In this document: positions 10,075 to 18,762 of the stretch, in pieces | Layout: each line of letters begins with the position of its first letter | Position numbering within the stretch: the first letter of the stretch is position 1 | Origin: Mesorhizobium sp. 131-2-1 | GTDB lineage: Bacteria > Pseudomonadota > Alphaproteobacteria > Rhizobiales > Rhizobiaceae | Reading direction: 5' to 3' | DNA length: 64,000 bases | Assembly: GCF_016756535.1 (NCBI RefSeq) | Contig: NZ_AP023247.1 | Coordinates: 930,001 to 994,000 of the forward strand | Translations under genes and position numbers: made by a program | Notes under the pieces: model-generated | The model's input: the letters and a program-made list of their open reading frames with translations, nothing else | What the model was told of the DNA's origin: nothing | Databases searched by the model: none

Positions 10075-10719
10075 TCACGACGCGCCGCCGGTCGCGGCAA
10101 TCGACTTTTCCACCGTCGGCAATATGCCTTCGACCATCCTGTCGACGCCCCTGGCGTTGGGGTGCAGGCCGTCCTCGAGCTGCAGAGCGGGCATGCCGGC
10201 AACGCCATCGAGGAAGAACGGATAGAGCGGAACGTCGTATTTTTCGGCGAGCTTCGGATAGATGGCGTCGAAGGCGTTCTGGTAGTCGGCGCCGAGATTG
10301 GGAGCGGCGCGCATGCCGGCCAAAAGCACGGCGATCCTGCGCGCCTTGAGCTTGGCCAGCATCTCGTCGAGGTTGTTCTCCGGGATTGCGGGCGCGACGC
10401 CGCGCAGCATGTCGTTGGCGCCGAGCTCGAGGATCACGAGCCGCGTGCCGTCAGGCACCGACCAGTCGAGCCGCGCCAGCCCGCCGCTCGACGTGTCGCC
10501 GGAAACGCCGGCATTGGCGACGCTGACGTCGAGGCCCTTGGCGCGAAGCGCTGCCTGCAGCCTGTCGGTGAAACCTTCGCCGGGTCCGAGGTTGAAACCC
10601 GCCATCAGGCTGTCGCCGAAACCGACGATCTTGAAGGTCTCGGCGCCCGCCGACGACATGGCTCCGCCGAGCGCGGCGAAAACAATAAGGGCTGCTGCAA
10701 GAGTGTGTTTGAAAGCCAT
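10075..10719 (-). CDS. tesA: SGNH-family arylesterase / lysophospholipase, TesA-like
   Basis: 214-residue periplasmic esterase. ATG at 10719 begins a signal peptide (MAFKHTLAAALIVFAALGGAMSSAGA). The SGNH blocks are visible: FGDSLMAGF (nucleophile Ser), the block II glycine in NAGVSGDTSSGG, GANDM (Asn), and DGLHPNARG (Asp-His). TesA-type enzymes hydrolyse acyl-CoA, arylesters and lysophospholipids. It diverges from an ABC exporter of the YbbA-YbbP type, the same arrangement as tesA-ybbAP in enterobacteria, which supports the assignment. Confidence 0.9.
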   Translation of the reverse strand: MAFKHTLAAALIVFAALGGAMSSAGAETFKIVGFGDSLMAGFNLGPGEGFTDRLQAALRAKGLDVSVANAGVSGDTSSGGLARLDWSVPDGTRLVILELGANDMLRGVAPAIPENNLDEMLAKLKARRIAVLLAGMRAAPNLGADYQNAFDAIYPKLAEKYDVPLYPFFLDGVAGMPALQLEDGLHPNARGVDRMVEGILPTVEKSIAATGGAS

Positions 10720-10807
10720 GCGGCAGGCCCCATATGAGCAAACAGTCTCGACGTGAGGGCGGATTGCTTTATCGAGCATCAGCCCTCACCCCACCATATA
10801 GGACGCT

Positions 10808-11512
10808 TTGATTTTGACAGAAGCCGTCATCGTGCTGAAAGACGTATCGCTGACGCTCGGTGAAGGCGCGTCCTCCGTACATGTGCTGAAAGGCGTCAGC
10901 CTCGATGTCGCGGCCGGCGAGGCGACCGGCATCGTCGGCCCATCGGGCTCCGGCAAGTCGACGCTGCTGATGGTCCTGGCCGGGCTGGAAAGGGTCGATT
11001 CGGGAACGGTTCGAATCGCTGGCGAGCTGCTCAATGGCAAAAGCGAGGATCGGATTGCTTCGTTTCGGGGACGAAACATCGGCATCGTCTTCCAGTCCTT
11101 CCACCTCATCCCCAATATGACGGCGCTTGAAAACGTCGCCGTGCCGCTCGAGCTCGCCGGCCATGCCGACCCGTTCGGCGTCGCGGCGCGCGAGCTGGCG
11201 GCGGTGGGCTTGAGCGATCGCGTCACCCATTATCCCGGCGAATTGTCCGGCGGCGAGCAGCAGCGCGTGGCGATCGCCCGGGCGCTGGCGCCCTCGCCGC
11301 GCATCCTGATCGCCGACGAGCCGACCGGCAATCTCGACCAGGCGACCGGGCGGCAGATCGCCGACCTCCTATTCGCCAAGGCGGCCGAGCGCGGCATGAC
11401 GCTGGTGCTGGTCACCCATGATCCGGCACTCGCCGCGCGCTGCTCGCGCCAAGTGTCGATGCGCTCGGGACGGATCGAGGACGCGCCGAAGCCGGTGAAG
11501 GTCTCGGCCTGA
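10808..11512 (+). CDS. ABC exporter ATP-binding protein, YbbA-like
   Basis: 234-residue ATPase of the LolD/MacB/YbbA group. Walker A GPSGSGKST, the Q-loop FQSF, the signature LSGGEQQR and Walker B ILIADEPTGNLD are all intact. The most likely start is a TTG at 10808, with AGGA just upstream; no ATG lies before the conserved N-terminus. The stop overlaps the start of the permease gene (TGATG), so the two are translationally coupled. Pairing with a long FtsX-type permease next to a tesA homologue suggests the YbbAP system, whose substrate is not settled. Confidence 0.9.
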   Translation: MILTEAVIVLKDVSLTLGEGASSVHVLKGVSLDVAAGEATGIVGPSGSGKSTLLMVLAGLERVDSGTVRIAGELLNGKSEDRIASFRGRNIGIVFQSFHLIPNMTALENVAVPLELAGHADPFGVAARELAAVGLSDRVTHYPGELSGGEQQRVAIARALAPSPRILIADEPTGNLDQATGRQIADLLFAKAAERGMTLVLVTHDPALAARCSRQVSMRSGRIEDAPKPVKVSA

Positions 11513-14061
11513 TGCCCCTGTCCCGGACGTTGAAGCTCGCGGTTCGCTTCTCGCTGCGCGAGATGCGCGGCGGCCTGTCCGGCTTCCTCATCTTCCTTGC
11601 CTGCATCGCGCTCGGCGTCGCCGCTATCGGCGGCGTCAATTCGGTGGCGCAGGCGATCACCGCCGGTGTCGCCAACCAGGGCCAGACGCTGCTTGGCGGC
11701 GACCTGCGCTTCCAACTCAACCAGCGCGACACGACGCCGGCCGAGCGCGGCTTCCTCAACGGACTGGGAGCGATTTCGCATAACGCCAGCATGCGCTCGA
11801 TGGCGCGGCTGGAGGACGGTTCGGACCAGGCGCTGGTCGAGGCCAAGGCGGTCGACGATGCCTATCCGCTCTACGGCGCGCTGGCGACCGAGCCGGCGAT
11901 GCCGCGCGAGGCGCTGTTTGCCGAAAGGTCCGGCGTCTTTGGCGCCGCCGCACCCGATTTGCTGTTCGACCGGCTGAAGCTCAAGCTGGGCGACCGGGTG
12001 AAGCTCGGCGGCGCGACGTTCGAGCTGCGCGCCCGGCTGGTCAGCGAGCCGGATGCGGTGTCCGACGGGTTCGGCTTCGCGCCGCGGCTGCTGGTCTCGA
12101 CCGAAGGCCTTTCCGCCTCAGGCCTGGTCCAGCCGGGCAGCCTGGTCGAGAATGCCTACAAGATCCGCCTGCCCGCCGGCGCCAGCGAGGCCGACCTCAA
12201 GGCGATCCAGGACCAGGCGGCAAAGGCGTTTCCAGAGGCCGGCTGGTCGGTCCGCACGCGCAGCAACGCGGCACCGGCGCTCTCCTCCAACATCGAGCGC
12301 TTCTCGCAATTCCTGACGCTGGTCGGGCTGACGGCGCTGGTGGTCGGCGGCGTCGGCGTGGCGAACGCGGTGCGCGCCTATCTCGACGGCAAGCGCGGCG
12401 TCATCGCCACCTTCAAGAGCCTCGGCGCCTCGGGCGGCTTCGTCTTCACCGTCTATCTGGTGCAGATCCTGCTGATCGCCGGTCTCGGCATCGTCGCAGG
12501 CCTGATCCTTGGCGCGCTGATGCCGTTCGCGGCGAGCGCAGCCCTGCAGTCGGTCATTCCGGTGCCGGCGGAAGGCGGCTTCTACCCCGGCGCGCTTGCC
12601 ATGGCGGCGCTGTTCGGCCTGCTGGTGACGCTGGCCTTCGCGCTGCTGCCGCTGGGGCGCGCCCGCGACGTGCCGGCAACGGCGCTGTTTCGCGAGATGG
12701 GTTTTGAGAGTCGCGGCTTTCCGCGCCTGCCCTATGTCGCGGCGGCGGTCGGCATCGCGCTCTTCCTGGCGGCGCTGGCCATCCTGTTTTCCGGCGACCG
12801 CCGCATCGCCTCGATCTTCGTCGGCGCCACGCTCTTTGCCTTCCTGGTGCTGCGCCTGGTCGGCGCACTGGTGCAATGGGCGGCCAGCAAGAGCCCGCGC
12901 GTCCGCTCCGTCGCGCTCAGGCTGGCGCTGGGCAACATCCACCGGCCGGGCGCCCTGACGCCCTCGGTGGTGCTGTCGCTCGGCCTCGGGCTGACGCTTC
13001 TGGTGACGCTGGCGCTGATCGACGGCAATCTCAGGCGCCAGATTTCCGGCAGCTTGCCGGAACGGGCGCCGAATTTCTTCTTCGTTGATATCCAGAGCAG
13101 CGATGTCGATGCGTTTTCCGCGCTGATCGGCAGGCAAGCGCCGAAGGGAACGCTGGCCAAGGTGCCGATGCTGCGCGGACGGGTGATGGCGCTGAACGGC
13201 GTCGATGTCGGCAAAGTGAGCGTGCCGGCGGAGGGCGCCTGGGTGCTGCGCGGCGACCGCGGCCTGACCTATGATGCGAAGATGCCCGCCAACGCGACGC
13301 TGACGCAAGGCACGTGGTGGCCGGACAATTATTCCGGCGAGCCCTTGGTGTCGTTCTCGGCCGAGGAGGGCCGGCAGATCGGGCTGAAGCTCGGCGACAC
13401 CGTCACCGTCAATGTGCTTGGACGTAATGTGACGGCCAGGATCGCCAATTTCCGCCAGGTCGAATGGGAGACGATGGGCATCAATTTCGTCATGGTGTTC
13501 TCGCCCAACACTTTCGCCGGCGCCCCGCATGGCTGGCTGGCGACGCTGACCGACAAGGACGCCACCACCGCCGACGATGCACGGCTGCTCAACGCAGTGA
13601 CGCGTGCTTTCCCCTCGGTGACGACGGTCCGGGTCAAGGACGCGCTCGATATCGTCAACCGGCTGGTGGGCCAGCTCGGCACGGCGATCCGCGCTGCCGC
13701 CGGCGTGGCGCTGGTCGCTTCGGTGCTGGTGCTTGCCGGCGCGCTTGCCGCCGGCAACCGGGCGCGCATCCACGACGCGGTGGTGCTGAAGACGCTTGGC
13801 GCGACGCGGAGCACGCTGATCACGGCCTTCTCGCTGGAATATGTGCTGATCGGCCTTGCCACCGCGGTCTTCGCGCTGGCGGCTGGCGGCGTGGCGGCCT
13901 GGTTCGTGGTCGCGCATATCATGACGCTGCCATCGCATTTCATGCCGGAAGTGGCGGTGGCGACGATCCTGTTTGCGCTGGTCATCACGGTCGGCATCGG
14001 CCTTGCCGGAACCTGGCGGGTGCTCGGCCACAAGGCGGCGCCGGTGCTGCGCAATCTCTGA
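11512..14061 (+). CDS. ABC exporter permease, FtsX/YbbP family
   Basis: 849-residue inner-membrane permease. It has an N-terminal helix (FLIFLACIALGVAAIGGV), a large periplasmic region, then two FtsX-type domains with helices around residues 270-390 and 725-845, plus extra helices near 405-470 and 485-500. This ten-helix layout is that of YbbP. Together with the preceding ATPase it would form a complete exporter or mechanotransmission complex. The ATG shares bases with the ATPase stop codon. Confidence 0.9.
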   Translation: MPLSRTLKLAVRFSLREMRGGLSGFLIFLACIALGVAAIGGVNSVAQAITAGVANQGQTLLGGDLRFQLNQRDTTPAERGFLNGLGAISHNASMRSMARLEDGSDQALVEAKAVDDAYPLYGALATEPAMPREALFAERSGVFGAAAPDLLFDRLKLKLGDRVKLGGATFELRARLVSEPDAVSDGFGFAPRLLVSTEGLSASGLVQPGSLVENAYKIRLPAGASEADLKAIQDQAAKAFPEAGWSVRTRSNAAPALSSNIERFSQFLTLVGLTALVVGGVGVANAVRAYLDGKRGVIATFKSLGASGGFVFTVYLVQILLIAGLGIVAGLILGALMPFAASAALQSVIPVPAEGGFYPGALAMAALFGLLVTLAFALLPLGRARDVPATALFREMGFESRGFPRLPYVAAAVGIALFLAALAILFSGDRRIASIFVGATLFAFLVLRLVGALVQWAASKSPRVRSVALRLALGNIHRPGALTPSVVLSLGLGLTLLVTLALIDGNLRRQISGSLPERAPNFFFVDIQSSDVDAFSALIGRQAPKGTLAKVPMLRGRVMALNGVDVGKVSVPAEGAWVLRGDRGLTYDAKMPANATLTQGTWWPDNYSGEPLVSFSAEEGRQIGLKLGDTVTVNVLGRNVTARIANFRQVEWETMGINFVMVFSPNTFAGAPHGWLATLTDKDATTADDARLLNAVTRAFPSVTTVRVKDALDIVNRLVGQLGTAIRAAAGVALVASVLVLAGALAAGNRARIHDAVVLKTLGATRSTLITAFSLEYVLIGLATAVFALAAGGVAAWFVVAHIMTLPSHFMPEVAVATILFALVITVGIGLAGTWRVLGHKAAPVLRNL

Positions 14062-14116
14062 TTTGCCGCGCTGGCGCCGCCCGCCTCGGATTAAATCTTG
14101 GTAAGAATGACTGCAC

Positions 14117-14142
14117 AAAAGGCCGGCAAAACGGCTTTTTGC
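14117..14142 (+). terminator. Probable terminator of the ABC exporter operon
   Basis: Imperfect A-rich/GC stem (AAAAGGCCG with CGGCTTTTT) followed by T residues, about 55 bases past the permease stop. Confidence 0.55.
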
Positions 14143-14174
14143 CCTCTCACGAACCGTTACAGCCGGTTACGGTC

Positions 14175-14203
14175 TTGTCCTTGACGCGAAGAACCATCAT
14201 ATT
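14175..14203 (+). promoter_or_regulatory. Candidate promoter of the BI-1 (ybhL) gene
   Basis: TTGTCC at 14175-14180 and CATATT at 14198-14203 with a 17-bp spacer resemble an alphaproteobacterial housekeeping promoter. Transcription would start near 14210, just ahead of the candidate leader RNA. Confidence 0.4.
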
Positions 14204-14204
14204 C

Positions 14205-14270
14205 CGCGCAGGCATGCTGGAGCCCCTGCCAGCGGCGCCTGGGCCCGAAATGGCCTGACACCGGACGGGG
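14205..14270 (+). ncRNA. Candidate ybhL RNA motif (structured leader)
   Basis: The leader of the BI-1 gene contains GC-rich segments that can pair (GGCA with TGCC around 14211-14230, and GCCTGGGCCC with the following GGCCTG). A conserved structured RNA, the ybhL motif, is known upstream of BI-1/ybhL genes in Rhizobiales. Position and gene context fit; the match was made from memory of the family, not by a covariance search. Confidence 0.45.
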
Positions 14271-14292
14271 CAGAAGCAACAGAGGAATTCCA

Positions 14293-15072
14293 ATGGCTGA
14301 TCCCATTCGCAACTACCAGACGCGCGCCGTGCCCGGCGCCCGTGTCGATGCCGACATCGACCAGGGCCTGCGCGCCTACATGATCAAGGTCTACAATCTG
14401 ATGGGGCTTGGCCTGCTCATCACCGGCCTTGCCGCGGTCGGCACGATCATGCTGGCCACCACCACGGACCCGGCCTCGGCGGTCGCAACGCTGCCGAACG
14501 GCGAGATGCTGACCTCCTTCGGCTATGCCATCTTCGGCTCGCCGCTGCGCTGGCTGGTCATCTTCGCCCCGCTCGCCGCCGTGCTGTTCCTGTCGTACCG
14601 CGTCCAGTCGATGAGCGTTTCGGCGGCGCAGACCACGTTCTGGGTCTATGCCGGTCTCGTCGGCCTGTCGCTGTCGTCGATCTTCCTGGTCTACACGGCC
14701 GCCAGCGTCTCGCAGACCTTCTTTGCCACGGCCGCCGCCTTCGGCGCGCTGTCGCTCTATGGCTATACCACCAAGCGCGACCTGACCGCGGTCGGCTCGT
14801 TCCTGATCATGGGCGTGTTCGGCCTGATCATCGCCATGGTGATCAACATCTTCCTGCAGTCCTCGGCGCTGTCCTTCGCGGTCTCCGCGATCGGCGTGCT
14901 GATCTTCGCTGGCCTGACCGCCTATGACACGCAGAAGATCAAGGAGATGTATTTCGATGGCGATGCCACGGATGTCGCCGGGCGCAAGGCCATCATGGGC
15001 GCGCTGAGGCTCTATCTCGACTTCATCAACCTGTTCATGTTCCTGCTGCAGTTCATGGGCGACCGCCGCTAA
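14293..15072 (+). CDS. BAX inhibitor-1 (YbhL/YccA) family membrane protein
   Basis: 259-residue inner-membrane protein with seven hydrophobic segments, beginning with a hydrophilic N-terminus (MADPIRNYQTRAVPGARVDADIDQGLRAYM shortened here to its type) and containing the family features NLMGLGLLITGL, FSVSAIG-like helices and the C-terminal AYDTQKIKEMYFDGDATDVAGRKAIMGALRLYLDFINLF pattern. BI-1 relatives act as calcium-leak channels or modulators of membrane proteases; the bacterial role is not firmly known. A GAGGAATT ribosome-binding site precedes the ATG. The gene has its own promoter candidate, leader RNA and terminator. Confidence 0.93.
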   Translation: MADPIRNYQTRAVPGARVDADIDQGLRAYMIKVYNLMGLGLLITGLAAVGTIMLATTTDPASAVATLPNGEMLTSFGYAIFGSPLRWLVIFAPLAAVLFLSYRVQSMSVSAAQTTFWVYAGLVGLSLSSIFLVYTAASVSQTFFATAAAFGALSLYGYTTKRDLTAVGSFLIMGVFGLIIAMVINIFLQSSALSFAVSAIGVLIFAGLTAYDTQKIKEMYFDGDATDVAGRKAIMGALRLYLDFINLFMFLLQFMGDRR

Positions 15073-15110
15073 GGCGACCGCATCCGGTCTGGCTGGACCA
15101 TAGATTTCGG

Positions 15111-15141
15111 AAAGGGCGGCCCAATGGCCGCCCTTTTTTTG
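15111..15141 (+). terminator. Rho-independent terminator after the BI-1 gene
   Basis: Stem AAAGGGCGGCC/GGCCGCCCTTT with a three-base loop followed by seven T residues. Textbook form, 38 bases past the stop. Confidence 0.92.
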
Positions 15142-15189
15142 TCCGAGCCTTTGCTGTTATGGGAGGCAGGTGAACGATTTGCATAAAAT

Positions 15190-15768
15190 ATGAGCAGCAT
15201 CACGATCAGGGCCGCAATCACGGCCGACCTCGACCGGATTACGGAAATCTATGCCGACGCGGTGACCCACGGAACGGCAAGCTATGAGCTGGAGCCGCCG
15301 AGCCGGGCCGAGATGGGCAGCCGATTCGACAGCCTGACGAGCGGCGGCTTTCCCTATCTGGTGGCGGAAAAGGATGGCGCGGTGCTCGGCTATGCCTATG
15401 CCGGCCCGTTCCGGCCGCGTCCCGCCTATCGCTTCGTCGTCGAGGATTCGGTCTATGTCGCGCCCGAAGCCAAGGGCCAGGGCATTGGACGTCTCCTGAT
15501 GCAAGGGCTGATCGGCGCAACCGAGGCGGCGGGCTTTCGCCAGATCATCGCCGTCATCGGCGACGGTCACGCCGACAGCGCCTCGGTGCGGCTGCACGAG
15601 AAGCTCGGCTTTCGCCATTCCGGTCGCCTCGAAGGCTCGGGCTACAAGCATGGACGCTGGCTGGACACCGTCTTCATGCAGTTGTCGCTGAATGGCGGGG
15701 CAGCGCTGCCGCCGGATGCGGATTCGTGGCCGGAGAAAAAATTTCGCGAGCGACTGAGTGGGAACTGA
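15190..15768 (+). CDS. GNAT N-acetyltransferase, phosphinothricin-acetyltransferase type
   Basis: 192-residue cytoplasmic acetyltransferase using acetyl-CoA. The opening IRAAITADLDRITEIYADAVTHGTASYELEPPS, the FRPRPAYRFVVEDSVYVAPEAKGQGIGRLLMQGLI core with the acetyl-CoA loop (Q/R-x-x-G-x-G/A, here KGQGIG) and the later SVRLHEKLGFRHSGRLEGSGYKHGRW are characteristic of the PAT/YncA (MnaT) subgroup. These enzymes acylate phosphinothricin, methionine sulfone or sulfoximine. The natural substrate is not known here. Confidence 0.9.
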   Translation: MSSITIRAAITADLDRITEIYADAVTHGTASYELEPPSRAEMGSRFDSLTSGGFPYLVAEKDGAVLGYAYAGPFRPRPAYRFVVEDSVYVAPEAKGQGIGRLLMQGLIGATEAAGFRQIIAVIGDGHADSASVRLHEKLGFRHSGRLEGSGYKHGRWLDTVFMQLSLNGGAALPPDADSWPEKKFRERLSGN

Positions 15769-15839
15769 TGAATTGAGGAACTGAAGAATAAAAGAAATAA
15801 TTATATCAGGCACTTAGTGCCGTTCTTCCGTTCCCCTGC

Positions 15840-16229
15840 TCAGGCCTCGATAACCTTCAGCTTGGAATCAAAGACGCCGAGCACGCGGCCGAGCTCCTGG
15901 CCGCGCTTGAGGATGCGGCCGCCGGCGGCGATGACGGAGAAGGCGCCCTGGCGGCGCGCCAGCTTCGGATCCTTGACGATCTGAAACAGCGGCACCTCGC
16001 TGGCGCGACGGAAGACCGAAAAGACAGCGCGGTCGGAGAGATGGTCGATGGCGTAGTCGCGCCATTCATTGGCGGCGACCATGCGCCCATAGAGCCTGAG
16101 GATCTGATCGAGCTCGCGCCGATCAAAGCGCACCGGCTGGTCGAGGCGCTCTCGTCGGGCCTCGTGCAGCGGGATCAATATTGCGGATGCGTCCCCATCC
16201 TCCGTCCCACTGCCACCGCGATCGGTCAT
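15840..16229 (-). CDS. DUF2794 family protein
   Basis: 129-residue cytoplasmic protein of a family found almost only in alphaproteobacteria. Recognisable stretches are FDRRELDQILRLYGRMVAANEWRDYAID and VFSVFRRASEVPLFQIVKDPKLARRQGAFSV. No function is established and no catalytic motif stands out. Confidence 0.85.
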   Translation of the reverse strand: MTDRGGSGTEDGDASAILIPLHEARRERLDQPVRFDRRELDQILRLYGRMVAANEWRDYAIDHLSDRAVFSVFRRASEVPLFQIVKDPKLARRQGAFSVIAAGGRILKRGQELGRVLGVFDSKLKVIEA

Positions 16230-16602
16230 GCCTCGATCCTTCGAATGAATCTTTGCCCTCAGAAGTTGGCCTGTTCGCCTTCGATTTGCAAGACCCGGCT
16301 AAGCATGCCGGAGCCGCGCTATTTCTGTAACGTCCAGTCACGTTTGCGAACCGCGTGTTGGAATTGGTGATGCTCCGACACATTGTCGCCACAATTTATC
16401 CGCGCTCATGCCCCAATGTCCGACGAATTTACCGGCGTTGCCTGAGACGGTTCGGTCCGGCACCGGCTCGTAAACCCCAAGCCCCCCGCCCACGGGTCTG
16501 CGTCGGATCGAACCAACCTCGGTTTTCCCTTGGAGAATCGAGTGCGACGATCCCAAAACCTAAATGACCGGCGTCAGAAGCAAGCTGACGCCGGTTTTTT
16601 AT
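16230..16602 (+). ncRNA. Possible small RNA ending in a strong terminator
   Basis: No gene was found between the DUF2794 start and the first insertion sequence, yet the plus strand ends in a near-perfect terminator (stem ACCGGCGTCAG/CTGACGCCGGT at 16567-16595, then six T). No plus-strand coding gene precedes it, so an independent transcript must end here. The 5' end is unknown and no RNA family was recognised; a part of roughly 100-200 bases before the stem is the most likely extent. Confidence 0.35.
16567..16602 (+). terminator. Strong rho-independent terminator with no upstream gene
   Basis: Eleven-base perfect stem, seven-base loop (AAGCAAG) and a T6 tract. The opposite strand lacks a good T tract, so it works for plus-strand transcription. 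Confidence 0.88.
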
Positions 16603-16610
16603 TGCTCGAA

Positions 16611-16657
16611 TTTCGTCATCCTAGGGCGGAGCGACGCAAAGCGGCGCGGAGACCCTA
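16611..16657. repeat. Dispersed repeat, family B, outer part of left arm (interrupted by IS)
   Basis: Begins TTCGTCATCCTAGGGCGGAG and ends GGAGACCCTA at the IS junction. Its continuation (GGATCCATGCCGTTAC) lies on the other side of the insertion sequence at 17490-17505. Matches the intact copy at 31350-31417. Confidence 0.8.
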
Positions 16658-17487
16658 GAGCGCGTACTCAACCCTTGCACGACGTTTGAAGCAGTGATTC
16701 AACGCCTTGATTTGGAGGCGATGATGGCACGCTACGATCTAAGCGAGACGGAATGGCAAATCGTGGAGCCGCTTCTGCCGCCGCACGGTTTGGGCAAGAA
16801 GCGGGTCGATGATCGGCGGGTGGTAAATGGCATATTTTACGTTTTGAGGACCGGATCGCCTTGGCGCGATCTGCCCGAACGGTATGGCCCCTACACCACG
16901 GTCTACAATCGCTTCAACCGCTGGGCCAAGAGAGGTGTCTGGTTGGCGATGTTTGAAGCCCTGGCGGCTAAGTCACCACAGTCTTTGCACTTAATCGACA
17001 GTTCGATAATCCGCGCTCACCAGCATGCCGCGGGCGGTAAAAAGGGGGTCCGGATAACGCCATTGGCCGTTCTCATGGCGGACTAAGCACCAAGGTTCAT
17101 GCCCTTGTCGATCAGGATGGTCTGCCCATCCGTTTGCTTATCACCGAGGGCAAGGCATCCGATAAGACCATCGCCCCGCAGCTGATTGAAGGGTTGCCGC
17201 CGGCAAAGGCGCTTGTCGCTGACAAAGGCTACGACAGCTGGCCGTTAGTTGCTCTCATTGCCAGAACCGGTGGCTCGGCCAACATTCCAACCCGCCGTCA
17301 CGTCAAGAATAAACGTGTGGTTCCGCCAGAGCTCTACCGGGAGCGCAACCGCATCGAACGCTTCTTCTGCAGGCTCAAGCAATTCCGCCGGGCCGCAACC
17401 CGCTTTGACAAGCTCGCACGCAACTACCTGGCCATCCTCAATCTCGCATCGCTCCGAATATGGCTGCGACACGTTGAGTCCACGCCC
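16658..17487 (+). mobile_element. IS5-family (IS427-type) insertion sequence, intact copy, 830 bp
   Basis: Ends are imperfect inverted repeats, GAGCGCGTACTCAAC at the left and GGGCGTGGACTCAAC (read inward) at the right. The element is flanked by a TA duplication within CTAG (16656-16657 and 17488-17489). The single transposase gene is read through a -1 frameshift. The second copy at 17612-22195 is the same 830 bp once its own insertion is removed, and the sequences look identical, so transposition was recent. Confidence 0.9.
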
Positions 17488-17490
17488 TAG
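16724..17490 (+). CDS. IS427-type transposase (two frames joined by -1 frameshift)
   Basis: The first frame (to 17086) holds the helix-turn-helix DUF4096 domain (LSETEWQIVEPLLPP, RRVVNGIFYVLRTGSPWRDLPERYGP) and the first catalytic Asp in HLIDSSIIRAHQHAAGGKKG. The second frame (to 17490) carries TKVHALVDQDGLP, LVADKGYDSWPL and the C-terminal ERNRIERFFCRLKQFRR with the last Asp/Glu. The frames would be joined by -1 slippage at the A5G5 run at 17039-17048, giving about 255 residues. ATG at 16724 follows GGAGG. The TAG stop is made by the TA target plus the next flanking G, not by the element. Confidence 0.88.
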
Positions 17491-17611
17491 GATCCATGCC
17501 GTTACGCCTGTCGAAAAATGACACGCTGCAGAAAAGAGGGACATCTACGCTGGCGTTCCGGTGCCAGTGTCTGCATCGCGGCATCGCTCATAGGTCACGG
17601 CATGGATCCTA
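17490..17611. repeat. Middle of the family-B inverted repeat pair, between the two IS copies
   Basis: Contains the inner ends of both arms (GGATCCATGCCGTTAC at the left and GTCACGGCATGGATCCTA at the right) and an 87-bp spacer. It is not transposon cargo: it is the centre of the repeat pair into which both insertion sequences jumped. Confidence 0.75.
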
Positions 17612-17677
17612 GAGCGCGTACTCAACCCTTGCACGACGTTTGAAGCAGTGATTCAACGCCTTGATTTGGAGGCGATG

Positions 17678-18269
17678 ATGGCACGCTACGATCTAAGCGA
17701 GACGGAATGGCAAATCGTGGAGCCGCTTCTGCCGCCGCACGGTTTGGGCAAGAAGCGGGTCGATGATCGGCGGGTGGTAAATGGCATATTTTACGTTTTG
17801 AGGACCGGATCGCCTTGGCGCGATCTGCCCGAACGGTATGGCCCCTACACCACGGTCTACAATCGCTTCAACCGCTGGGCCAAGAGAGGTGTCTGGTTGG
17901 CGATGTTTGAAGCCCTGGCGGCTAAGTCACCACAGTCTTTGCACTTAATCGACAGTTCGATAATCCGCGCTCACCAGCATGCCGCGGGCGGTAAAAAGGG
18001 GGTCCGGATAACGCCATTGGCCGTTCTCATGGCGGACTAAGCACCAAGGTTCATGCCCTTGTCGATCAGGATGGTCTGCCCATCCGTTTGCTTATCACCG
18101 AGGGCAAGGCATCCGATAAGACCATCGCCCCGCAGCTGATTGAAGGGTTGCCGCCGGCAAAGGCGCTTGTCGCTGACAAAGGCTACGACAGCTGGCCGTT
18201 AGTTGCTCTCATTGCCAGAACCGGTGGCTCGGCCAACATTCCAACCCGCCGTCACGTCAAGAATAAACG
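17678..18269 (+). pseudogene. Transposase gene of the second IS427-type copy, 5' part
   Basis: Identical to the intact transposase through the frameshift site and the catalytic LVADKGYDSW segment, then cut within PTRRHVKNKR by the insertion of the IS1595-family element. The protein would lack its C-terminal catalytic residue and is expected to be inactive. Confidence 0.9.
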
Positions 18270-18337
18270 CGGCCTTATGTAGCAAAAGCACCAACTTCCT
18301 GCACGACCTAAAGGGTGGGTTCCCATAAAATCCGGGG

Positions 18338-18754
18338 ATGCCAAGAGTTGCCCCTATCGTCCGCTCCACCAGATACGAACACGCCATCAATACGCTTGTG
18401 GCGAAGCGCGCGGAGATATCCGGCCTAATCCGGTTCAAGGGTGCGAACCTGGCTGACCAACTGCAGCACATAGACGCGGTGCTATTGATCCTTGGCTACA
18501 AGGGCGACCCTTCGCAAATCGTGCCGCTACGGCGGCAGACGAACCGCTTCCGCAAGGGTGAGCTTTACCGGCTGATCCTGAAGTGCGAGGCGGAAGGCAG
18601 CAAGGCCAATAAGGAAACGGCCCAGCGCATTGTCGCAATGAAGGGCTGGGGGCCGTCGCTTGTCGAGCGGATAAGGCAGTGCGTCAACACCGCGAAGGTG
18701 CGGCGAAGGCGGAAAGCAAAAGCGGTCGGCCATGACAGCCGACCGCAGGAGTAG
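18338..18754 (+). CDS. Hypothetical passenger protein 1 (138 aa)
   Basis: Basic protein of unknown function carried by the IS1595-family element. The N-terminal half looks helical (STRYEHAINTLVAKRAEISGLIRFKGANLADQLQHIDAVLLILGYKG). The C-terminal half is rich in Lys and Arg (AKVRRRRKAKAVGHDSRPQE), which suggests nucleic-acid contact. Similar short proteins are frequent in rhizobial mobile DNA, but I know no function. It is convergent with the zinc-ribbon gene and starts 45 bases inside the left terminal repeat region. Confidence 0.6.
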   Translation: MPRVAPIVRSTRYEHAINTLVAKRAEISGLIRFKGANLADQLQHIDAVLLILGYKGDPSQIVPLRRQTNRFRKGELYRLILKCEAEGSKANKETAQRIVAMKGWGPSLVERIRQCVNTAKVRRRRKAKAVGHDSRPQE

Positions 18755-18762
18755 AAACTATG

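Noticed and set aside
12118..14118. A 666-codon open frame opposite the ABC permease gene
   Set aside because: Antisense shadow; composition (Arg, Gln, His-rich) is that of a reversed hydrophobic membrane-protein gene.
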